Below, one piece after another: positions 17,245 through 25,759 of a DNA stretch of 54,418 bases. Source of the DNA: Ignavibacteria bacterium (lineage in GTDB: Bacteria; Bacteroidota; Ignavibacteria; Tepidaquicellales; OLB5); NCBI GenBank assembly GCA_030835085.1, contig JAUQWQ010000187.1, positions 1-54,418 on the forward strand, written 5' to 3'. Below the pieces are notes generated by a model that was given only the letters and a program-made list of their open reading frames with translations, searched no databases and was not told where the DNA came from. Made by a program: the position numbers and the translations under genes. Each line of letters starts with the position of its first letter. Position 1 is the stretch's first letter.

Positions 17245-18597
17245 CTACCTCACAAGTGTTGCCACTATCTTGCCGCGCTTAACACTGGCTGTAGGGCCCA
17301 AACTCAACGCGGTAGAAAGCGCATTAGCTACATACTTCCCATACAAATACACATACTTTGGTGTACTATAGACTGTATGCACCGCGCTCCACTGCAATAC
17401 AGAGCCATCAAAATTATTGGCATCAACATACATATGTATATCTCGTACATTCGTTATAATATATGCATTAGGCGCGGAACTTTGTTCTTTCAGCGCAACT
17501 ATCATGGTATCTGATATGCCGACCTGTGCCACATTGTTATGATCAGGGCGTTCCCACATTATCGCAAAATCTATCATATACTTACCAGGGGGCAGTAACA
17601 ATGAATCGATCTTATGATAAGTACCGTCATACTGCAACGAGACACTCACCTCATTATCCACACTTGTCACCTCATTGATCGCCATCATCGAATCCATTGC
17701 CTGCAGCGTTCCGTTCTCATCAAATGACGTATATACCCACTTCCAGTCAGGCACACTGTATGAGTTATACCAAAAGCCCTTCTTTAAACTCAGGAACCGA
17801 AACTTGGTAACACCCTCACCAAGCACAGTCCATGTTGTATCCTTGCCAACAGTCAAATTCTTATGCTTTATACTATCGGCATTAAGGACTGAACTGTTCA
17901 AGCTCAGCTGGTCACCGGAGTATGCAAAGTGTGACGTATTGATCGGTATCGGGCTTGTTGTGTTTGTTCGGCCATAGATCTTATATCCTGTAATAAGCCT
18001 TATCTTATCACTGCCATCATAATACCAGGGCTTCACCCCGTATACACTGTCACCATATCCGCGCCATACCAATGAATAACCAGAGCCCTCCGAGTAATTT
18101 GTGCTCCAGCTGGAGCCTGAATAAATATACGGCTTACTCCATGTCTCAGTACCTGCAAGCTTAAGCCAGTCACCCGTGGTGATGGTATAATTCCCGCTGG
18201 ATATAGTTTTATTTCCTGATATGCCGGTTTGCGCTGCGTTGGTACGCCAGTAATTCGCATTCAAATGTGTTAACAGGTCACCGGTTGGGATGCTGTCAAA
18301 TTCAGTTCTCACAACCCCGCCAAGCCACATCTTGGCAAATTGGAAGGTTGTAAACCCCTTGGCATTATAGCTCCCCTGAGTGCCTATCTCAGTAACCGTG
18401 ATGCCGCTTATAACATCATCCGGGTATGTATGCGGATACTTGGTAAACTTTACATTTGCACTCTGCCCGGTCAGCGGGTCGCCATTATCATCAACAAGCG
18501 TGAACGGAAAGCTCACCCATTGCGCATATGAATTCTGAGCGCAAGCGAAGAATCCCATCAGTAACGCCATCAATATTAATACTCTTGTTTGTTTCAT
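17245..18597 (-). CDS. Signal-peptide protein at the end of the tail operon (possible tail fibre or surface protein)
   Basis: A 450-residue protein of no recognised family. It starts with a strong Sec signal peptide (MKQTRVLILMALLMGFFACA, with cleavage likely at SYAQW), and a GGAG site precedes the ATG. The rest is Ser/Thr/Tyr-rich, predicted to be beta structure, with VDDNGDPLTGQSANVKFTK near the start, as in tail fibre or spike N-terminal sandwich domains. It is the last gene of the leftward late operon, where fibre genes usually sit. A signal peptide on a virion protein would be odd, so it may instead be exported and act on the cell surface. Confidence 0.6.
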   Translation of the reverse strand: MKQTRVLILMALLMGFFACAQNSYAQWVSFPFTLVDDNGDPLTGQSANVKFTKYPHTYPDDVISGITVTEIGTQGSYNAKGFTTFQFAKMWLGGVVRTEFDSIPTGDLLTHLNANYWRTNAAQTGISGNKTISSGNYTITTGDWLKLAGTETWSKPYIYSGSSWSTNYSEGSGYSLVWRGYGDSVYGVKPWYYDGSDKIRLITGYKIYGRTNTTSPIPINTSHFAYSGDQLSLNSSVLNADSIKHKNLTVGKDTTWTVLGEGVTKFRFLSLKKGFWYNSYSVPDWKWVYTSFDENGTLQAMDSMMAINEVTSVDNEVSVSLQYDGTYHKIDSLLLPPGKYMIDFAIMWERPDHNNVAQVGISDTMIVALKEQSSAPNAYIITNVRDIHMYVDANNFDGSVLQWSAVHTVYSTPKYVYLYGKYVANALSTALSLGPTASVKRGKIVATLVR

Positions 18598-18647
18598 TTT
18601 TTACTCCTCTATTTTTGCCTTTTGCTTTTTTACTTTTGCCTTCTTAA

Positions 18648-19175
18648 TTACCCTGTTATTTTTACCGGATTCACCTTTACATTTGCATTACCAATGTATG
18701 TATTCATGTTCACAAACTGCAGCGCAGTTATTGGCTCTGTGTTCTCAAATGCTATCTTGTAGCCCTTATGCGCTGTGCTCTTTTTGCCGCGGTGATGATA
18801 GTTTAATCCGTATTCCCTGCGCTCATCAATTATCTGTACATCAAATTTCCTGTCCTTAACATCAATGTGCGGTATCAGCTGCAGCTTGTAGCCAAGAAGC
18901 TCAAGCGTCTCTATCCTGGCGAAGTTCTCAAGGTCACCCGCTTCAATGTAATTGCCGTAGTCAACATCCCAGCGCATATTAAAGTAAAACGGCTTCTTGC
19001 TCTTCCTGCCGTTCAGGTACTCCCTGCGTATGCCGGCCTTCTCATATGACTCGATCAGCCCGCCATTTTTAAATGTAAAATTGAACGTCTCAGTGTTGCC
19101 GGGTGCATCACCCTCACTTGCGCGGGTTGCTATGATCCTGAAATTCTTCCATCCGTTTAGAAATTTATATGCCAT
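18648..19175 (-). CDS. Tail tip/fibre-proximal protein of unknown family
   Basis: A 175-residue protein in the tail operon. It begins MAYKFLNGWKNFRII with an ATG that overlaps the stop of the 500-residue tail protein, which shows translational coupling. It contains mixed beta-type sequence (FNFTFKNGGLIESYEKAG, FENTEPITALQFVN) and no known motif. Position after the tape measure and tip protein suggests a tail tip or receptor-binding component. Confidence 0.55.
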   Translation of the reverse strand: MAYKFLNGWKNFRIIATRASEGDAPGNTETFNFTFKNGGLIESYEKAGIRREYLNGRKSKKPFYFNMRWDVDYGNYIEAGDLENFARIETLELLGYKLQLIPHIDVKDRKFDVQIIDERREYGLNYHHRGKKSTAHKGYKIAFENTEPITALQFVNMNTYIGNANVKVNPVKITG

Positions 19176-20677
19176 TAGATCTCCGTCATCTCAATAGTGA
19201 TTTTTTGATCCTTTATGTCAAAGTTGAACATCCGCTCCACCCGGTAATCCTTATTCTCAAACGTAACCTTACTGCCAACATCTATAGTCGCATCAGGTTC
19301 AAAATCAATGCTAAGTATCAGCTTCTCTTTGAACTCACCGCATAAATACTTATATATCTTCTCAGTTGTCATTCTTACTATATCGCTGAATCCGCTATCT
19401 TCATATGGGAAGTGCGGCAGCGCAAATGTTTCATAATCCTTTACCAATATTCTGCAGTATGCGTAATCAATAATCGGATTCTCACCATTTTCAGATCTCG
19501 AAAAATAATTACTGCTTGGATAAACAACATCAAGCACGTATGTATCTTTTACCCAGGTACTAAAGCCCAGCTGCAAGATTTCATATCTGTCAGCGAGGTT
19601 TGAACCTGATGTCCATTTCAATATTTCATTATTAAAACTTCCGCGCGGCATTATATCACCAAACGCTATAGTTTCCCCTTCTGCACTCATAAACAGACCC
19701 AGGTAATATTCACTAACACCCTGTCGGGGTTGTCCCGTCAACTTCCAGAAAGGTATAATTATATGCTGATTATTGTACCACTTCACTCCACGTCTGTGTA
19801 CACGCGCATTTTCAATTATCTCATGCGTGATGCCATCAAGCTCAAAAAAATATGTCAGTTTGAACGGTCGGGTCTCTATGGGAAATTCACCATTATCATC
19901 CACACTTCTCAGCCTGAACAAAATACCTAAGCCGCGTGAAAACGAAAGTGTCGCATCATATACCCTGTAATTACTATCACGTTCAATTATTTTGGACTGC
20001 AGGAATCCGGATATTATCGGCTTCGTTGCATCAGGTCCCCATACCGGTTGAAGCTTCGCCAGCAGTTCAAGCCTGTCCTCAAAATATGCTATCGAACCAT
20101 TATTAAAAAACTCTACAAAATGATGGTCCCTGAAATATTCATCATACGGCATCTTGGAATCAACAGGCAGCTTGCCCATAGGCGCTGATTGCTCCATTCC
20201 ATCCATGAAGTGCAGCATAGGATCATCCACCGCAAACTCAATGTCGTTTTTGCCGTCTAACCAGGTGAAGTCCCAATCAATGCTTGGTATATCAATAAAT
20301 CCTTCAAATTTCCTTGTGCCGTAAAATATCCTGCAGTGTACCTGCTTTTTCTTAAGCAGGTCAAAGGTAAAAAATTCACTTATACTGTGATTCAGTATTG
20401 TGCTGCGTGCCTGATTTTCAAGATCAAGCTTAACTGTAAATCTGGCCATTTCATATACACGTACATCTTTCCTATCTCTCAAGGCAAGATCAGCATCGCT
20501 TATACAGTCAGGCAGAAGGTCTAGTATTTCAATGCAGTCAACCAGCTCAGCACCGTTTCTGCCTTCTCCTCCGGGTGGATCTGAATACTTACCATCAGCG
20601 AAGAAATTAAACTGCCTCCCATCCTCTGAAGCAATTCTGCTGGTATACCTGTATTTATATAATTGCGCCTTTATCAT
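19175..20677 (-). CDS. Distal tail/tail tip protein
   Basis: A 500-residue protein directly after the tape measure; its ATG overlaps the tape measure stop. No signal peptide. The N-terminal part has paired segments (CRIFYGTRKFEGFIDIPSI, DGKNDIEFAVDDPML) that resemble the strands of distal-tail or hub proteins, and the C-terminal part (IDVGSKVTFENKDYRVERM ... IKDQKITIEMTEI) looks like a small beta domain seen in hub or minor tail proteins. Function is inferred from gene order. Confidence 0.6.
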   Translation of the reverse strand: MIKAQLYKYRYTSRIASEDGRQFNFFADGKYSDPPGGEGRNGAELVDCIEILDLLPDCISDADLALRDRKDVRVYEMARFTVKLDLENQARSTILNHSISEFFTFDLLKKKQVHCRIFYGTRKFEGFIDIPSIDWDFTWLDGKNDIEFAVDDPMLHFMDGMEQSAPMGKLPVDSKMPYDEYFRDHHFVEFFNNGSIAYFEDRLELLAKLQPVWGPDATKPIISGFLQSKIIERDSNYRVYDATLSFSRGLGILFRLRSVDDNGEFPIETRPFKLTYFFELDGITHEIIENARVHRRGVKWYNNQHIIIPFWKLTGQPRQGVSEYYLGLFMSAEGETIAFGDIMPRGSFNNEILKWTSGSNLADRYEILQLGFSTWVKDTYVLDVVYPSSNYFSRSENGENPIIDYAYCRILVKDYETFALPHFPYEDSGFSDIVRMTTEKIYKYLCGEFKEKLILSIDFEPDATIDVGSKVTFENKDYRVERMFNFDIKDQKITIEMTEI

Positions 20678-22605
20678 GATTTACTTCTTTTCCTAGAATG
20701 AAAATCTTTCAGTATCATTCCATCTGTCACAACTTCTTTTTTGAATTTACCATCTACCGGCCTGCCGTTGATGTATATATCAGTACCCATGTTCATGTTG
20801 CTTGTCATGCCTGCGCCGCTTGTGAACTCACGCGGTAAATTATATATACTTCCGGTCTGCCTGTAATTATTTATCATACCTGCCATACGCTGCATGTTAC
20901 CGCTTCCACCCCCTGAACCTGATCTTCTGCTGAAACCAAACAACCCGCCGAATATACTGCCAACTAGTCCTATACCCATTCCAATAGGCCCAAGGAAGCT
21001 CAGGGCACCGCCTGCAGCACCGCCTGCGCCGCCAAGCAGGCTTCCTATCTGCATCGCTATCTGAAGCATCGCCTGCATCACCTTAAAAGGATTATCCAGC
21101 GGCTGATTAAGTATGTTGTGTATATTCTGAGCTGCCTGTATCATCTGCTCGAAACTTACTCCGGCAGTTTGGCCCGCCTGGCCGGCACGCTCTTTTTTAT
21201 TCGGCTCAATGGCTGTACCATACTTATTATCATCCTTCCCGCCAAACACCAGGTCACGCAGCACATCAAGATCACCCGTTTTTCCGCTCACATCTAAAGG
21301 CATATTCCCGCGTGCCGCATTAAGCTCATTCTGTACACGGGTCAGCTCAGCCAGTAATGCGGTCTGTTCATATATCGTAAGGTTCTCAGTCTGCAGCTGT
21401 TCAGTCAATGATTTTTCGTCAGCTTCAAGCTGCTTTATCTTCTTCCTGAACTCATCCAAAAATGTAAGCTGCTCTTCCGGAGTTTTATCACTGCCTTTGT
21501 TGCTTCCCGTGCCGTCCTTTTTCTTCTTAACAAAATCGCTGTTGTACATCTTGCCTCTGTCGCCTTCGCCCGTACCAACAACACCATTTACACCAGTCTG
21601 ACTATCAGCGCCTGTGGTCCTGAAATCATCAAGATTAATATCGCTTATGCCGGGTAAATATTTGAATACCGGGTTGCCCTGCAGGAATGCCACAAAGTCT
21701 ACCACTTTCTGCTGGATGCCGTTCAATGTATCGCTGTATTTTTCCTCCAGCCATCCAAGCAGATCAACAACATTCATTATAGGGCCTATCAAAGCCTTGC
21801 TGATGATATATCCCAGGTCATTAAAACTGATACCTGTTTTTTTATTTACATCAATTATCCTGCCCAGCGCATCAACACCTTTATTTACACTCTCAACCAG
21901 CCCTTTGCCAAAACCCTCTTTAAACTCATCAACCCTGTTTGCCAGTATCTTCATCTGGCTTGCTGTATCATCAACCTGGAATGCAATATCCCCGAAACGC
22001 TTGGTCATTATTTCAGTAAGCAGATTTATCCTGTCCATGCCGTCGGCATTTTTCAGCATCTGCTTTTCGTTTTCCGTCAGCGGTCCTATCAGCATTTCAA
22101 GCCTTGGTCCAAGCTCCTCACCGGTCGATCTTGCGAGTGTTTTAGTGATAGCTGTCAGGTTTGCGGTCCCATTGCCGGTTCTTTCCTGTGCCGCGCCGAG
22201 GTTCAATACCAGGGGAATAAGCTTTTTTATCTCCTCTGAATTTTTGCCCATGAACCCGAACATCGCCTGCGCGCCCATGATCTGCTCATCACTGAATATT
22301 GTTTTTGTCTGAAGGTCGCTGGCTTCATCACTGAGCTCTTTAAATGCCTGCTGGTTACCTTTAAGTGCAGCAAGAAGTGTTTTGCTTGCGGTCTCACTTT
22401 CGAGGTATGCTTTCACTGATTCATTGGTAAACTGTTTTATTGCCGGCACCAGCGCAAAGTACCCGGCAGTCAGCTGCCCGATAGTTTTTATCTGGTTCAA
22501 AGTCGCATTATTGACCTTGCCAAGCTCGTTTACAACAGTATTTGCTCCCTGCTTTACACCGCTGGTTTCAATTACTGCCGAAACTTCAAGTTTACCTAGG
22601 TTCAT
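20674..22605 (-). CDS. Tail length tape measure protein
   Basis: A 643-residue protein, helical and repetitive over residues 1-430, starting MNLGKLEVSAVIETSGVKQG and followed by long coiled stretches (KQFTNESVKAYLESETASKT), a region of charged coiled coil around 370-430, and a Gly/Ala-rich hydrophobic stretch (about 545-580) followed by a SGSGGGSG linker. This is the usual composition of tape measure proteins. It comes immediately after the frameshifted chaperone gene, with the stop of the latter abutting its ATG. The length predicts a short to medium tail. Confidence 0.85.
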   Translation of the reverse strand: MNLGKLEVSAVIETSGVKQGANTVVNELGKVNNATLNQIKTIGQLTAGYFALVPAIKQFTNESVKAYLESETASKTLLAALKGNQQAFKELSDEASDLQTKTIFSDEQIMGAQAMFGFMGKNSEEIKKLIPLVLNLGAAQERTGNGTANLTAITKTLARSTGEELGPRLEMLIGPLTENEKQMLKNADGMDRINLLTEIMTKRFGDIAFQVDDTASQMKILANRVDEFKEGFGKGLVESVNKGVDALGRIIDVNKKTGISFNDLGYIISKALIGPIMNVVDLLGWLEEKYSDTLNGIQQKVVDFVAFLQGNPVFKYLPGISDINLDDFRTTGADSQTGVNGVVGTGEGDRGKMYNSDFVKKKKDGTGSNKGSDKTPEEQLTFLDEFRKKIKQLEADEKSLTEQLQTENLTIYEQTALLAELTRVQNELNAARGNMPLDVSGKTGDLDVLRDLVFGGKDDNKYGTAIEPNKKERAGQAGQTAGVSFEQMIQAAQNIHNILNQPLDNPFKVMQAMLQIAMQIGSLLGGAGGAAGGALSFLGPIGMGIGLVGSIFGGLFGFSRRSGSGGGSGNMQRMAGMINNYRQTGSIYNLPREFTSGAGMTSNMNMGTDIYINGRPVDGKFKKEVVTDGMILKDFHSRKRSKS

Positions 22606-23351
22606 TTATTTTGTTTCTGGTTTGGTTTTTTCGTAGCTGTACCACTGTATATAATCATCAACATATTTCATGAATACCAGCTTATGTATCTTTTCCATTT
22701 TCATACTGCCAAGCTTATCATCATCGTATCCATCCTTCACCAGCTGCCGCCTCATGTTCTCAACGGTACCTCTTATAAATTTTGGCTGCCTGCTTTTAAC
22801 ATCATGGTCAAATGCAAGTGTACTCAGCCTGCCTTCTTCTATGTTCCATCCGGTTTCGTCGGTGTCATCAGTGACCGGGAAACCGCTGCGGCCTTTAAAA
22901 GATCGAAGAGCGCTTTCTTCTTCGGATTTAAAATAAAAAAATCATTCAGCACGTCTTCCACCTCATCTTCCTTAAGCTTGTTGGCCAGCAATGCCTGAGC
23001 TTCGGTTAAATGCGCCCCATCAGGATTAATAAGGATGATGCAAAGCAGCTCACGCATACCGCCATCACCATAAAGCATCTTATTCAGAAGCTCCATTGTC
23101 AGCTCTTCATTCTCACCCTTTACAGCGCGCTCAAGCAGCACTGCAAACTCTTCATTTTGGTCAAGCCCTAATTGTTCCTGGCATGCCACAAGTCCGTTGT
23201 GGAACCTGTAATATTTTCTGGTGAATTTGTTCTGGTAACTTTTAAATTCCGTCTTACTGCCTTTGCCTTTTCTTAACTGCCTGAAAATTAAAAATAGCCA
23301 TACACCGATGACTATCAATATTCCTGAATTTATAATTATGCTTGTTTCCAT
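22606..23351 (-). CDS. Tail assembly chaperone, long product by -1 frameshift (gpGT-type)
   Basis: The 170-residue chaperone frame (22839-23351) overlaps a second minus-strand frame, -1 relative to it, that is open from about 22941 to its TAA at 22606-22608. This second frame codes for about 98 residues if entered at the slippery site at 22893-22899 (reading on through GRSGFPVTDDTDETGWN to YEKTKPETK) and has no good start of its own. The stop abuts the tape measure ATG. This is the layout of lambda G-GT: a short and a long product used to build the tail around the tape measure. The fusion is inferred; the two frames and slippery heptamers are directly visible. Confidence 0.75.
22839..23351 (-). 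CDS. Tail assembly chaperone, short product (gpG-type)
   Basis: A 170-residue protein between the tail tube and tape measure genes, the usual position of gpG. The first 22 residues (METSIIINSGILIVIGVWLFLIF) form an unusual N-terminal membrane segment; the rest is helical and acidic (DQNEEFAVLLERAVKGENEE). The shape of the rest fits tail chaperones, but the membrane helix does not, and a later start cannot be excluded, though no internal Met suits before about residue 85. The frame ends at the TAG 22839-22841 after the frameshift region. Confidence 0.65.
   Translation of the reverse strand: METSIIINSGILIVIGVWLFLIFRQLRKGKGSKTEFKSYQNKFTRKYYRFHNGLVACQEQLGLDQNEEFAVLLERAVKGENEELTMELLNKMLYGDGGMRELLCIILINPDGAHLTEAQALLANKLKEDEVEDVLNDFFILNPKKKALFDLLKAAAVSRSLMTPTKPDGT
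22893..22941 (-). promoter_or_regulatory. Programmed -1 frameshift region with three slippery heptamers
   Basis: Read on the minus strand and in the chaperone frame there are T-TTT-TTT (22935-22941), T-TTA-AAT (22926-22932) and T-TTA-AAG (22893-22899). All fit X-XXY-YYZ. The -1 frame opens just after a TGA located immediately before the T7 run, so any of the three could act; the last is the most canonical. A GC-rich segment follows that could stimulate slippage. Confidence 0.7.
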
Positions 23352-23399
23352 TTGCCTTATCTTTATTTTTTTTCTTTGTTTTTTTGTTTCTTAAAAATC

Positions 23400-23424
23400 A
23401 GCGCGGGTTGCTCATGCCCGCGCT
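23400..23424 (-). terminator. Hairpin between tail tube and chaperone genes
   Basis: AGCGCGGG (23400-23407) pairs with CCCGCGCT (23417-23424); on the minus strand the stem is followed by GATTTTT. It lies in the 154-base gap after the tail tube gene and can act as a partial terminator that lowers expression of the chaperone and tape measure relative to the tube protein. Confidence 0.65.
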
Positions 23425-23505
23425 ATCCTTGGAGGTACAGCTTTGCGTGATTTCGGTGGGCACGCTAGAAGCTCTTATGCCGGCCGGTACGCCTGCTATT
23501 ACTTT

Positions 23506-24036
23506 TTAAGCGGGCTCTTTTTCAGCCAGCAGGTAATACGGACTGTTACTGGTCTGCGGGTCTGTTACAGTTTTTGTCGGGAAGTCATCAGGCATAACAT
23601 CCGATGGCGCCACATTTACATCACTGCTCTGAGGCGCGCAGCTTCCGGTAATAACTATGGTCTGAAGTTCACCCGGCTTCATTGTGATCTCCTTTGAACC
23701 GGTGATCATGAGCTCAGGTATATAAATATCCATTTCAGTTCCGCCCACATTCTTGCCGTTCATATAAAAAGCTTTTCTAAGCTCACCCTTAAGCGTGTTT
23801 ATCTGCTTTACATTCTCATTTGTCAGCTGGGCAATTGTTACTTCAAAATCACATTCACCCGGACCCAAACCTTTAAAGCTGGTACCATCGCCAAATGTAG
23901 CCTTTACGGTATCCTCCTTTTCAAGAAGCCTGCCGCCCAGCACCTTGCCGAAAAAATGCACAGTGTCATCATCCTTTGTGATGCCGAATGCATTCCCTGA
24001 ATTGAACCTCAAAAGCGCGTTATCATGTTCAAACAT
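23506..24036 (-). CDS. Major tail tube protein (probable)
   Basis: A 176-residue protein. It begins MFEHDNALLRFNSGNAFGIT, followed by strand-rich sequence with LGPGECDFEVTIAQLTNENV and MDIYIPELMITGSKEITMKP, a pattern typical of tube proteins that carry a polarised beta sandwich. A GGGAG site precedes the ATG. It lies immediately before the chaperone/tape measure genes and after the lysis block, and is followed by an attenuating hairpin, which suits the highly expressed tube subunit. No sheath gene is seen, so the tail is probably of the non-contractile type. Confidence 0.65.
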   Translation of the reverse strand: MFEHDNALLRFNSGNAFGITKDDDTVHFFGKVLGGRLLEKEDTVKATFGDGTSFKGLGPGECDFEVTIAQLTNENVKQINTLKGELRKAFYMNGKNVGGTEMDIYIPELMITGSKEITMKPGELQTIVITGSCAPQSSDVNVAPSDVMPDDFPTKTVTDPQTSNSPYYLLAEKEPA

Positions 24037-24091
24037 TTTTCTATACTCCCTCCGCCATAGCGGTTATTTTTTTATTTGTTTATATACCTTA

Positions 24092-24724
24092 TTACACTAG
24101 CTCAATTTCAGGCTGGTAACCGGCCTGCGCAAACTCTGCCTCAACATGCTTTATGCATCTTAAGAATTTATATCCATATCCCTCAATAAGCTTTGCGCGG
24201 TCAGTGCCGTTTATACATCTGCGGAAATTGTAAAGATCAGTCTTTGTTCGGGTCAGATAATCATTGATCTTCTTACCGGTATACAGTCCTTTCCACAAAC
24301 CAATCTCTGTTGTTATCCAGCTGACATTTGGGTCTGTGATCTTTTCGGGATTTTTAACAATATCAATATCCGGATACTTAGCCTGAACAAAAGGGTTCAT
24401 CATTATGTAATTGCTTTTGCCGGTTGTCTGTATAAATCCGCCACCTCTGTAATCATAAGCTTCCTTATGATTACGATTGCCAAGCCTGCCGATGAGGTAC
24501 CTGAAATAACTGTATGGTCCGCGCTCACGGATTGGCTCAAAAGTCCATGCCGTTTCATGTCCAATATTGGCAAGCGTGCCTGCCTGCTGGTTTTCAAGTG
24601 AAATGAATTCACTTTCATCCAGCCGGTCAAGCAGAAAGTTCAATGCATTCACAAGCTTTTGTGAAAGCCTGCCAAACTCATTCCTGTAATTATCGTAGAA
24701 ATATTTTCTATCAATTACCAGCAT
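24092..24724 (-). CDS. Endolysin, GH19 chitinase/lysozyme-like
   Basis: About 210 residues from the ATG at 24724 (MLVIDRKYFYDNYRNEFG); an upstream in-frame ATG at 24790 would add 22 unlikely residues inside the holin gene. The motifs ANIGHETAWTFEPIRERG (catalytic Glu in GHET), YDYRGGGFIQTTGKSNY and CINGTD match the GH19-like phage endolysins that cut peptidoglycan. It overlaps the end of the holin gene by 14 bases, so the two are translated together. There is no signal peptide, hence the need for the holin. Confidence 0.85.
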   Translation of the reverse strand: MLVIDRKYFYDNYRNEFGRLSQKLVNALNFLLDRLDESEFISLENQQAGTLANIGHETAWTFEPIRERGPYSYFRYLIGRLGNRNHKEAYDYRGGGFIQTTGKSNYIMMNPFVQAKYPDIDIVKNPEKITDPNVSWITTEIGLWKGLYTGKKINDYLTRTKTDLYNFRRCINGTDRAKLIEGYGYKFLRCIKHVEAEFAQAGYQPEIELV

Positions 24725-24926
24725 TGATATTCTCCAGCTTCTTCGCATTAGTTTTTGAAAGCCTGCTGAAATACCCCAGCAATGCAGCAACTATTACCCC
24801 AAGCGAGATGGTCACAGCCTCGGGTACCATTATGCCGAACTGAGCCAGTATAAAAACAACAACAACAACAATAGCGCCTGCTAATGCTGTTATACTTGCT
24901 TTCGGATTTTCTGATATTAATTTCAT
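24711..24926 (-). CDS. Holin-like small membrane protein
   Basis: 71 residues from the ATG at 24926 (MKLISENPKASITALAGA), which has an AAAGGAAAA site ahead; the longer frame to 24983 would add an unlikely Arg-rich leader. Two membrane segments (about 14-33 and 36-53) and a charged C terminus (RLSKTNAKKLENINAGN) are typical of class II holins. It directly precedes the endolysin. Confidence 0.75.
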   Translation of the reverse strand: MKLISENPKASITALAGAIVVVVVFILAQFGIMVPEAVTISLGVIVAALLGYFSRLSKTNAKKLENINAGN

Positions 24927-24987
24927 TTTATTTTTCCTTTTTTGAAAAACCTTACGCCTCCGGTGGAGGCGAAAGGTCATCATTAAT

Positions 24988-25461
24988 TTATTTATTGAAC
25001 AGCGCTATGATCTGCTTCGCTATTTTTATCGCTTCTTCCATTGCCGTGATGACAAATTTCAGTTCGCGCATCTTCGTTTTTTCATAAAGGATCTTTACGG
25101 CATCAAGTGTTTTTTCAGCCCAGCCTAAATACTTCTTTGCAGTCCAGTAACTTGCGTCATGCACCACATACTTCGCGCCTGTGCGTGTCTGATAGTCAAG
25201 TTCCGCTGCCCATTTCTGCAACTGATTTTCCGCGCGGGTTACCATGTTCAGGCATATCACTTTCGTTTCCGGAGTGAAGTAATCATTCGCTTTTTCCTTC
25301 TCACCGGTCCAGTAATTGATACCATCTTCCGCAGCTGTGATACCCTGCATAATTACAGGTGAATCTTCCGGCGCATCAATATCCTGTGCCTGAATACCAA
25401 CTGAACCAAGCAGCATCACTGCCATGATCAGCATGTATAATTTTGCTCTTATGTTTGCCAT
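24988..25461 (-). CDS. Signal-peptide helical protein in the lysis block
   Basis: A 157-residue protein with a strong AAAGGAGG site before its ATG and a Sec signal peptide cleaved near VGIQAQDID. The mature part is helical, Lys/Glu-rich, with ENQLQKWAAELDYQTRTGAK and a C-terminal hydrophobic stretch (AIKIAKQIIALFNK). No family was recognised. Its place next to the holin and endolysin suggests a periplasmic helper of lysis, such as a spanin-like or inhibitor function; this is a guess. Confidence 0.6.
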   Translation of the reverse strand: MANIRAKLYMLIMAVMLLGSVGIQAQDIDAPEDSPVIMQGITAAEDGINYWTGEKEKANDYFTPETKVICLNMVTRAENQLQKWAAELDYQTRTGAKYVVHDASYWTAKKYLGWAEKTLDAVKILYEKTKMRELKFVITAMEEAIKIAKQIIALFNK

Positions 25462-25497
25462 TTTGTACCGCCTCCTTTAGCGGTGTAAATTTGTTAT

Positions 25498-25752
25498 TTA
25501 AAGTATCTTCACTATCAACGCTACAATGCCGCCTGCAAGTAAACTTATGACTGATGAGTACACCACAACCTTTGTGCGTATCTCAGTCTTGAACTCTTCG
25601 ATTGTGCGCAGCCTGTTTTCATGGTCAGCAAATTTTTCGTTACCTGATTTCAGTTCCTTCTGTACATTATTTACTTTCTCATCCATCCTGATAATAAGGT
25701 CCCTCAGTTCGCGCATTTCTTTTTTAAATTCCTCTGTCTCTGCTTTAGTCAT
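25498..25752 (-). CDS. Coiled-coil protein with C-terminal membrane anchor (XhlA/spanin-like)
   Basis: About 84 residues from MTKAETEEFKKEMRELRDLI (ATG 25752; an ATG at 25776 adds eight residues and would overlap the upstream gene by 17 bases). A charged coiled coil of 55 residues is followed by one membrane segment, VYSSVISLLAGGIVALIVKI, at the end. This shape is shared by hemolysin XhlA-type and holin-accessory proteins. The neighbours are the lysis genes. Confidence 0.65.
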   Translation of the reverse strand: MTKAETEEFKKEMRELRDLIIRMDEKVNNVQKELKSGNEKFADHENRLRTIEEFKTEIRTKVVVYSSVISLLAGGIVALIVKIL

Positions 25753-25759
25753 ATCTGTT

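Noticed and set aside
21614-22312. 232-residue plus-strand frame opposite the tape measure gene
   Set aside because: Ser/Pro/Ile-rich shadow of a clear tape measure gene; no start signal or domain.
24711-24983. 90-residue version of the holin
   Set aside because: The extra N-terminal residues are Arg/Lys-rich and lack a ribosome site; the ATG at 24926 has one.
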